Part shown: positions 57,562-64,000 of the stretch, in pieces
Layout: every line of letters begins with the position of its first letter
Position numbering within the stretch: position 1 is the stretch's first letter
DNA from: Yoonia sp. GPGPB17
GTDB lineage: Bacteria; Pseudomonadota; Alphaproteobacteria; Rhodobacterales; Rhodobacteraceae
DNA: 64,000 nt
NCBI RefSeq assembly: GCF_037892195.1
Contig: NZ_JATACI010000002.1
Span: forward strand, 1,178,001-1,242,000
Direction of reading: 5' to 3'
Notes under the pieces: model-generated
Told to the model about the DNA's origin: nothing
The model's input: the letters and a program-made list of their open reading frames with translations, nothing else
Database searches by the model: none
Made by a program: the position numbers and the translations under genes

Positions 57562-60500
57562 TCTGCTTCTCCCCTTCTTTGTCATAGAACACTGGGTCAA
57601 CGATCTTGGTCCGCACTGTCGTGCCATCGACCTTGTTGAATTCGATCACCTCTCCCATCCGCTCCGGCCCCTTGTGAACCAGCCCCATCGCGATACCGCG
57701 TTCAAGATTGGCGGAGTAATATGTCGAGGTCACACGGCCCTGCGTGTTGCTTTGCCCATTGGCATTTTCTCCAGAGGCAATTGCATATGACCCATCCGGC
57801 AGAACCGAGCCGTCCTCGGTCTCCAGCCCCACCAGTTTCCAACGGTTCGGATCGGCCATGTGGGATCGTTCATGCGCACGCTTGCCCAGATAGTCTGTTT
57901 TCTTCTTCGACAGCGCCCATTGCAGGTTCAGGTCCTGAGGGATCACCGTACCATCGGTCTCATCCCCGATCATGATAAAGCCCTTCTCGGCCCGCAGGAT
58001 ATGCAAGGTCTCGGTGCCATAGGGCATGATCCCGAACTCTTCGCCGGCTTCCATCAGCGCCGCCCAAAAGGCCGCACCCTGCCCCGCTGGCACAGCAATT
58101 TCATAGGACAGCTCGCCCGAGAATGAGATGCGGAATACGCGCGCATCGAAGTCCCCGATCTTGCCTTCGGCCCACTGCATAAATGGTAATGCCTCGGCGG
58201 AGACATCCATGCCACCCAGCTTGCGCAGTAACTTGCGCGCGTTCGGGCCGACAACGGCGATCTGCGCATATTGCTCGGTCACATTGGCGACATAGACCTT
58301 CCAGTCCCACCATTCGCATTGCAGCCAGTCTTCCATATGGCCGTGGATATGCTCGGCCCCGCCGGTGGTGGTGTGACATAGCCATGTATCCTCGGACATC
58401 CGCACGACAACGCCATCATCCATCAGAAACCCGTTTTCAGAACACATCAGACCATAGCGGCATTTGCCGACGGGCAGCGTGGACATCATGTTGGTGTACA
58501 TCATATCGAGGAACTTGCCCGCATCCGGGCCTTTGACCATCAACTTGCCAAGGGTGGATGCATCCAGCAAACCAAGGTTCTCGCGTGTGTTCTTGACCTC
58601 GCGATTGACGGCGTCATGCACGCTCTCACCAGGCCGTACATAGGCGAAAGGCCTGCGCCATTGGCCGACAGGTTCGTTGTCAGCACCATTTGCGTTCGAC
58701 CATTCCGAAATGGGCGTCATACGCACGGGTTGGAACAATTCATCTCTGGCAACACCTGCGATCGAAGACAGCGAGATGGGCGTATATGGCGGGCGGAAAG
58801 TCGTTGTGCCAACGTTCGGGATATCTGCATTCAGCGATTGCGAAAGGATCGCCAAGCCGTTGATGTTGCTTAGCTTCCCCTGATCCGTCGCCATGCCCAA
58901 CGTCGTGTAGCGCTTGGTATGTTCAACGCTCTCGAACCCCTCTTGGGCGGCCAGTTGCACATCGCTGACCTTCACATCGTTCTGGAAATCCAGCCACGCC
59001 TTTGAGCGCAAGGCATGGCTTGCCCCCTGCGGCATCAACCAAACTGGGGAAATCGGGCCTTCCACCGCATCTTCCCCCATCGGCGCTTGTGCACCGCGCT
59101 TGGTGTGGCCTGCGGCCTTGGCCGCAGCACGGCCAGCGGCCCAACCGTCACTCACGGCCTCTGCTGTGAACAAATGTCCGTTGGCGATGCCAGCGGTGAT
59201 GACAAATCCTTCGCCATCCGCGGCTGTTGGCGCACGCTCTGGATCTGGGCGGAACATCACTTGCGCGGGGTCCCAGTTCAGCTTGCCGCCGCAGTGCGAC
59301 CACAGGTGCACGACAGGGGACCAGCCGCCTGACATAGCAATGCAATCGCATGCGATCTCTTCCAGCACAGCGCCTTCGCCAGCCTGTGCACAGAGGGCTA
59401 CGCCTGTCACGCGCTTGCCCCCTTTGGCCTTGGCAATGCCCTTCCCCATCTCAATACGGATACCCAACGCGCGGGCACGGTCTATCAGTGCGCCGTCTGC
59501 TTTCGTGCGGGCATCAATGATCACAGGCACCTCAAGGCCCGCTTCCTTAAGGACAATCGCCGTGCGGTATGCATCGTCGTTGTTTGTCACTACAACGGTA
59601 CGGTCACCAATGGAGACACCAAAATTCACCGCATAGTCGCGCACGGCAGAGGCCAGCAGGACACCGGGCAGATCGTTTGCCGCGAAAGACAAGGGTCGCT
59701 CAATCGCGCCCGTCGCCGTGACGATCTGCTTGGCACGAATACGCCACAAGCGGTGCCGTGGGCCATCATTGTCGGGCGCATGATCGGTCAGGCGTTCATA
59801 GGCCAGTGTATAGCCGTGATCATAAACACCCGCGCCCATGCAACGCAGGCGTAGATCAACATTCGCCATTTTTTCAAGTGCTTCCAAAGTGGTGTTAATC
59901 CACTCTTGCGCTTAAGCATATCGTCAATTTTCGGCGTATCTACGACGGCCCGACCACCCCAATCTGCTGTTTGTTCCATCAGCAGAACACGCGCACCGCG
60001 CTCACCCGCAGCCTTTGCCGCGGCAAGACCTGAGATACCGCCACCTACGATCAGAACATCAACGTGACAGTGGAAATGCTCATAGGTGCCCTGATCACGG
60101 TCCTTGGGCGCTTTGCCAAGGCCCGCAGATTTGCGGATCACGGGTTCATAAACGTGTTTCCAGAAGGACCGCGGATACATGAACATTTTGTAGTAAAAAC
60201 CCGCAGGCAGGAACCGCGACAGGTGCGTGTTGATTGCACCCACATCAAACTCAAGCGTCGGCCAGTGGTTTTGCGATTGCGCGGTCAGCCCTTCAAACAA
60301 TTCAGTTGTGGTCACACGGGCGTTGGGTTCGAACTGCGCGCCTTTGCCTAAGTTCACCAAACCATTTGGTTCTTCGGCACCAGAGGCAACAACGCCGCGC
60401 GGCCGGTGATACTTGAACGACCGACCGACCAGCATCTGATCATTGGCCAGCAGGGCTGAGGCGAGTGTGTCACCCTCAAACCCACGCAAGTGCTTGCCAT

Positions 60501-60567
60501 TAAAGGTAAAAGAGACGGCCTTGTCCTTGTTGATCAGACGGCCAAGGTTTGCCAAACGGGTGCTCAT
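57554..60567 (-). pseudogene. soxA: Sarcosine oxidase subunit alpha, interrupted by a frameshift
   Basis: The large subunit with a 2Fe-2S-like N-terminal domain (FNGKHLRGFEGDTLASALLAN, then GRSFKYHRPRG), an FAD/NAD binding domain (VLIVGGGISGLAAAKAAG) and a C-terminal aminomethyltransferase (GcvT) domain binding folate (LMVKGPDAGKFLDMMYTNMMSTLPVGKCRYG region). The frame from 60567 loses homology after KIDDM near 59920. The correct continuation, EWINTTLEALEKMANVDLRLRCMGAGVYDHGY, starts in another frame at about 59905 and runs to 57554. The break lies in 59903-59922. The corrected length is about 1004 residues, normal for SoxA. Sequence error is likely. Confidence 0.92.
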
Positions 60568-60893
60568 TTGAAATCCCCCCAAGACCAACCCGGGCGTTTG
60601 GCCGAAATTTTGTCTTTGATCTCTTGTGGTGGTTCAAGCGTTTGGGCCGGATAGGTGCCAAAAACCTCGAGTGTGTTGGTGCAACGGGCCACGTGAAACC
60701 ATTTGCCGCAGCCATAGACGTGCCGCCAGCGTTCAAAATGCACGCCCTTGGGGTTCTCGCGCATGAACAGGTAATCCTCAAAATCATCGTCAGATGACCC
60801 CGGCCCTTCGCGTTTCAGATGGGCCTGACCGCCAGCGTGCAGATCAGTTTCGTCGGCATCAACGCCGCAACAGGGGCAATGCAGGATCAGCAT
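60564..60893 (-). CDS. soxD: Sarcosine oxidase subunit delta
   Basis: A 109-residue zinc-binding subunit: LHCPCCGVDADETDLHAGGQAHLKRE shows the CPCCG part of the zinc site, and YGCGKWFHVARCTNTLEV supplies the other ligands. It overlaps soxA by four bases (ATGA). It belongs to the soxBDAG order seen in many rhizobia and roseobacters. Confidence 0.96.
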   Translation of the reverse strand: MLILHCPCCGVDADETDLHAGGQAHLKREGPGSSDDDFEDYLFMRENPKGVHFERWRHVYGCGKWFHVARCTNTLEVFGTYPAQTLEPPQEIKDKISAKRPGWSWGDFK

Positions 60894-60956
60894 GGGGCAC
60901 CTTTGATGTAGAGGGTGTTGGGAATGTCGAAACGGCGCACAGCTGCAACAAACGCA

Positions 60957-60990
60957 CCAAAGGCGCGCGCATTGCTGCGCCCGCCTTTGG
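60957..60990 (-). promoter_or_regulatory. Strong hairpin in the sox operon leader of soxD
   Basis: Fourteen of fifteen positions pair between 60957-60971 and 60976-60990 around a TTGC loop. There is no T-run, so it is not a classical terminator; it could stabilise or attenuate the mRNA between the small gene and soxD, 64 bases upstream of the soxD start. Confidence 0.55.
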
Positions 60991-60996
60991 CCGTTG

Positions 60997-61024
60997 AGTG
61001 GTGAGTGGTAGTGGTAGTGGTAGT
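60997..61024. repeat. Hexamer microsatellite AGTGGT
   Basis: Four near-identical copies of AGTGGT (one with an extra G) run just beyond the stop of the 74-residue gene. Slippage here would not alter that protein. Confidence 0.75.
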
Positions 61025-61025
61025 A

Positions 61026-61250
61026 TTATTCGCCCACAGCTGGGGCGACCGGTTGTGCTGGTGCAGTTTCTTCAAGAACAGGGGCGCCTTGGTCCGTTGT
61101 ACCCAATGTCGCTGGATCAACGGTTGTGCTGGTACCACCGCCTGCAAACAGCGCATAGAGCAGGACCAGAACGACGATAACAGCAGCGACAAGGAAACCG
61201 ATGCCGCTCCCGCTGGAGGTATTTGTTTTGGTGTGGCTGAATTCATCCAT
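61026..61250 (-). CDS. Small single-pass membrane protein inside the sox operon
   Basis: A 74-residue protein: a polar N-terminus (MDEFSHTKTNTSSGSG), one transmembrane helix (GFLVAAVIVVLVLLYALFAGG) and a Pro/Ala/Glu-rich tail. The ribosome-binding site AGGAGG lies eight bases before the ATG, one of the strongest in the window, so the gene is probably real and well translated. It sits between soxB and soxD in the same orientation, separated from soxD by a hairpin. I recognise no family; a link to sarcosine oxidase is only from position. Confidence 0.75.
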   Translation of the reverse strand: MDEFSHTKTNTSSGSGIGFLVAAVIVVLVLLYALFAGGGTSTTVDPATLGTTDQGAPVLEETAPAQPVAPAVGE

Positions 61251-61417
61251 GGTGCGTCCTCCTTCTGAGACAGACCCATCATCGCCAAACCCTTAGCATA
61301 AGGAACATAAGCGGAAATCCCCGGCTGGTTTAGGCAAACCGCGGCCATTTCCGCCGATTGCACTCGGCCAACCGCCGCCGGGGTCGCAGGCAAGCAGCCA
61401 GGTGTTACGTTTGTGAC

Positions 61418-61531
61418 ATGGAACTTGTACTTATTGTCATCGGCGGCATCCTTTCGACCGCTATCATCTTTGTGGTGATAGACGGGGTTTGCAGCAAACC
61501 GTCCGACGATGATGAGGATGGGGTTGAATAG
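61418..61531 (+). CDS. Possible small membrane protein, 37 residues
   Basis: ATG 61418 opens a 37-codon frame (MELVLIVIGGILSTAIIFVVID, then an acidic tail DDDEDGVE) ending at TAG 61529-61531, two bases before the soxB stop on the other strand. The hydrophobic helix followed by a charged tail is protein-like, but there is only a weak AGGTG site and no homology known to me. Too short to be sure. Confidence 0.35.
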   Translation: MELVLIVIGGILSTAIIFVVIDGVCSKPSDDDEDGVE

Positions 61532-61533
61532 CA

Positions 61534-62778
61534 TCAGTGTGCCACCCCTGCGGCCACGCTTTCATCAATGAACTTGCCTTCGCGGAAGCGGAACATGCTG
61601 AACTCTTCGGTCAGTGGTGAGTGTCCTTTGGCCATCAACTCGGCCATGGCCCAGCCAGACCCAGGGATCGCTTTGAACCCGCCTGTACCCCAGCCACAGT
61701 TTACAAAGACACCTTCAACTGGTGTTTTTGACAGAATGGGTGAGCGGTCACCCGTCACATCCACGATTCCGCCCCATTGCCGCAGCATCTTCAGGCGCGC
61801 CAGCATCGGGAAGGTTTCGACCAAAGCGCGTACCGTTTCCTCGATATGGTGGAACGATCCACGCTGGGTGTAGTTGTTGTACCCGTCGGTGCCACCGCCG
61901 ATCACCATTTCGCCCTTGTCGGATTGCGACAGATAGCCGTGCACGGTGTTGGCCATAACGACAATATCCATGGCCGGTTTGATCGGCTCTGACACCAGTG
62001 CCTGCAAAGCAACACTTTCAATCGGCAGCCGGAACCCAGCCATCTGCGCCAAAACGCCAGAATGCCCGGCCACGACCACGCCCAGTTTGTCGCAGTCAAT
62101 TGGCCCTTTCGACGTATCCACGCCAACAACCTTGCTACCCTCTTGCCGCACACCCTGCACTTCGCATTGCTGGACCACATCCATGCCCATGTCCGAACAG
62201 GCACGCGCATAGCCCCAAGCAACCGCATCGTGACGCGCGGTGCCGCCACGGGCCTGCCAGAGGCCACCAAGGACCGGGTACCGTGGCCCGTCGATATTCA
62301 TGATCGGGCAGAGTTCTTTCACGCGCGCGGGCTCAATCCACTCGGTCTGCACCCCTTGCAAGGCATTCGCATGGGCGGTGCGCTTATAGCCGCGCACTTC
62401 GTGTTGGGTTTGGGCCAGCATGATCACACCACGCGGGCTGAACATGACGTTGTAGTTCAGGTCCTGCGACATCGTCTCATAAAGCGAGCGCGACTTTTCA
62501 TAGATCGCAGCCGAAGGATCTTGTAGATAGTTCGAGCGAATGATTGTCGTATTGCGCCCGGTATTGCCGCCACCCAGCCAACCCTTTTCAAGAATTGCGA
62601 CATTGGTAATCCCGAAATTCTTGCCCAGAAAATACGCCGTCGCCAGCCCGTGTCCGCCTGCACCTACGATGATCACATCGTACTTCTTCTTGGGTTCACG
62701 TTTCGCCCACGCCCGGTCCCAGCCGGTGTGTTGGCGCATGGCTTCTTTGGCGATGGCAAAGGCAGAATAGCGTTTCAT
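61534..62778 (-). CDS. soxB: Sarcosine oxidase subunit beta
   Basis: A 414-residue FAD-dependent subunit carrying the sarcosine oxidation site. The dinucleotide-binding motif VIIVGAGGHGLATAYFLG is near the N-terminus and the ARHDAVAWGYARAC block holds the histidine that carries covalent flavin in relatives. C-terminal GWGTGGFKAIPGSGWAMAELMAKG is conserved. Start ATG 62778; the longer open frame upstream has no homology and is rejected. First gene of the operon. Confidence 0.96.
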   Translation of the reverse strand: MKRYSAFAIAKEAMRQHTGWDRAWAKREPKKKYDVIIVGAGGHGLATAYFLGKNFGITNVAILEKGWLGGGNTGRNTTIIRSNYLQDPSAAIYEKSRSLYETMSQDLNYNVMFSPRGVIMLAQTQHEVRGYKRTAHANALQGVQTEWIEPARVKELCPIMNIDGPRYPVLGGLWQARGGTARHDAVAWGYARACSDMGMDVVQQCEVQGVRQEGSKVVGVDTSKGPIDCDKLGVVVAGHSGVLAQMAGFRLPIESVALQALVSEPIKPAMDIVVMANTVHGYLSQSDKGEMVIGGGTDGYNNYTQRGSFHHIEETVRALVETFPMLARLKMLRQWGGIVDVTGDRSPILSKTPVEGVFVNCGWGTGGFKAIPGSGWAMAELMAKGHSPLTEEFSMFRFREGKFIDESVAAGVAH

Positions 62779-62981
62779 CAGAGTCCAGAATCCTTGTGGC
62801 AGGCGGGCGATGCCTTGGCACCTTATCTGGACCCTGCATGGACCCAAGAGGATACTCTCAGCGGCGTATAGTTTGCATTTTACGACATGCTGGCGGTGTC
62901 GTGAATTGTCATGGCGTCGCAGGCCCTTTTCATGAAGACATCGGGCGTTTATGTCAGCCCAAGGTAAAGGACCCAAAACTG

Positions 62982-64000
62982 ATGATTTTCTGGCTTGTAT
63001 GCGCAGTGATGACGCTCGTTGTAACCGCGTTGATCGTGAAACCGCTTTTGCAGCCAAAAGAGATTGGTGACGACAACCCGGACATCGCCGTGTATCGCGC
63101 GCAGTTGGCCGAGATTGACCGCGATCTGGAGCGTGATCTGCTGGCCCCTGACGAGGCCGAGCGGGCCCGGACCGAAGTTGCGCGCCGCCTGCTGGCAGCT
63201 GACAAGGCCGCGACAACGCCCACGGGTGTCGCAACACCCACCCGTTGGCTGTCTGCTGCGATTGTTGCGATCATGCTGGCGCTGGGTTTTGGTACGTACT
63301 GGACGCTCGGCGCACCGGGGTATCCTGACCTGCCGCTGCAAGCGCGTCTTGCAGCCAGTGAAGAAATGCGGCTCAACCGCCCGTCACAAGACGCGCTTGA
63401 GGCCGCAGCGCCCGCGCCACCGCCAGTTGAGGTGCCTGATGATTATCGCAACGCGATAGACCAGCTACGTGTTATCGCCCCCACCCGCCCCGACGACCTT
63501 GAAGCCTGGAGCCGTCTGGCCTTTCACGAGGTCGAGTTGCGCAACTACGCCGGTGCCGCCGACGCGCAAGCACAGGTGAACCAGATCAAAGGCGACGCGA
63601 TTGAAACGGCCGATCTCCAGCGCTTACTCGACCTCAAGGTCGTTGCCGCTGGCGGTTTTGTGTCGCCCGAGGCCGAAGAGGTCATCCAGCAAATCTTTGA
63701 ACGGGACGATCAGAATACGGCGGCCCGTTATTATTTGGGTGCGCTCTACAACCAGACTGACCGCCCCGATCTGGCGCTGCGCCTATGGCGCGACATCATC
63801 GAGACCGGCGATCCAAATAACTTCCACATTGCCAGCGCAAGGTCGCAGGTCAGCGATGCGGCCTTCCGCGCTGGTGTCGAATACGCCGTGCCAGAGGCAC
63901 GTGGCCCGTCATTTGCTGATATGGATGCAGCTGCAGAAATGTCGCCCGAGGACCGCCAAGCCATGATCGGCGGCATGGTATCCGGGCTTGCGAGCCGCCT
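62982..64000 (+). CDS. ccmI: Cytochrome c maturation protein CcmI (partial, runs off the window)
   Basis: At least 339 residues, open at the right edge. Two membrane segments (MIFWLVCAVMTLVVTALIVKP and WLSAAIVAIMLALGFGTYWTLG) flank a coiled cytoplasmic loop starting with YRAQLAEIDRDLERDLLAPDEAERARTEVARRLL, the hallmark of CcmI. The GAPGYPDLPLQAR that follows and a periplasmic TPR region (LEAWSRLAFHEVELRNYAGA, then AARYYLGALYNQTDRPDLAL) bind apocytochrome c. ATG 62982 has AAAGGAC. It lies far from the other ccm genes in this window, divergent from soxB. Confidence 0.95.
   Translation, partial: MIFWLVCAVMTLVVTALIVKPLLQPKEIGDDNPDIAVYRAQLAEIDRDLERDLLAPDEAERARTEVARRLLAADKAATTPTGVATPTRWLSAAIVAIMLALGFGTYWTLGAPGYPDLPLQARLAASEEMRLNRPSQDALEAAAPAPPPVEVPDDYRNAIDQLRVIAPTRPDDLEAWSRLAFHEVELRNYAGAADAQAQVNQIKGDAIETADLQRLLDLKVVAAGGFVSPEAEEVIQQIFERDDQNTAARYYLGALYNQTDRPDLALRLWRDIIETGDPNNFHIASARSQVSDAAFRAGVEYAVPEARGPSFADMDAAAEMSPEDRQAMIGGMVSGLASR

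Noticed and set aside
60887..61534. 215-codon leftward frame across the soxB-soxD interval
   Set aside because: It has no homology, contains simple Thr/His runs from the microsatellite, and overlaps the better supported 74-residue gene with a strong ribosome-binding site.
62650..62871. Rightward frame ending in a plausible tail before ccmI
   Set aside because: It is mostly antisense to soxB, has no start context and no recognisable homology.
62779..62981. Glycine riboswitch near the sarcosine oxidase operon
   Set aside because: No conserved glycine aptamer core (paired GGAGA...CACCG-type elements) could be seen.
62779..63237. N-terminal extension of soxB
   Set aside because: The extension is Arg-rich, lies antisense to ccmI, and the family start is at 62778.

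Overview
This window reads as chromosomal DNA of a marine alphaproteobacterium of the Roseobacter group (Rhodobacteraceae). The evidence is a DMSP lyase of the DddP type whose six metal ligands fall at the published family positions, a four-subunit sarcosine oxidase operon, a LuxI/LuxR quorum-sensing pair, a yajC-secD-secF-ccmABCDG gene run, a Hint-domain RTX protein and a P-II/glutamine synthetase pair. The genus cannot be fixed from the sequence; a Loktanella/Yoonia/Octadecabacter-like organism is only a guess. I saw no transposase, phage gene, integrase, CRISPR array or rRNA. The only RNA gene found is one tRNA-Leu.

Layout. 0-9.5 kb: a secreted sensor-like domain protein, an FMN-binding protein, a Tat-exported cyclic phosphodiesterase/nucleotidase, trigger factor, tRNA-Leu, the NAD(P)HX repair enzyme and glnB-glnA. 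9.5-18.8 kb: an M90 peptidase, a YejA-like binding protein followed by dddP, an EEP phosphatase, a hydrolase-OsmC fusion, bioY and purB. 18.8-24.9 kb: luxI and luxR facing away from a second LuxR-type autoinducer-binding protein that lacks a DNA-binding domain, a stand-alone fliG, a three-gene cobalt-type nitrile hydratase/thiocyanate hydrolase-like set and an acyltransferase. 25-34 kb: aconitase and a compact leftward operon running yajC, secD, secF, Mth938-like, ccmA, ccmB, ccmC, ccmD, ccmG. 34-48.8 kb: a porin, serS, a DUF2235 gene, a TspO-like gene, der-bamB-yfgM-like, an RND efflux pair and an RTX/Hint pair. 48.8-56.9 kb: an ArsR/AHSA1 pair, an Atm1-type ABC exporter, a LysM protein, a LOG-family enzyme, threonine dehydratase, Fe/Mn superoxide dismutase and an Rrf2 regulator. 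57-64 kb: the leftward sarcosine oxidase operon and the start of ccmI, which runs off the end.

A striking property of the sequence is a series of single-base frameshifts in conserved genes: nnr, purB, an LpxL-like acyltransferase, secF, secD, a DUF2235 gene, bamB and soxA. At least three lie in or beside short homopolymers, and several of the genes are normally indispensable. The simplest explanation is uncorrected indel errors in the assembly. These genes are entered as frameshifted but are probably intact in the cell, and any unusually short or split gene here should be judged with that in mind.

The most interesting biology is the quorum-sensing cluster (LuxI, LuxR and an HTH-less LuxR-type receptor upstream of fliG), followed by the three-gene thiocyanate-hydrolase-like set and dddP with a hairpin touching its ribosome-binding site.
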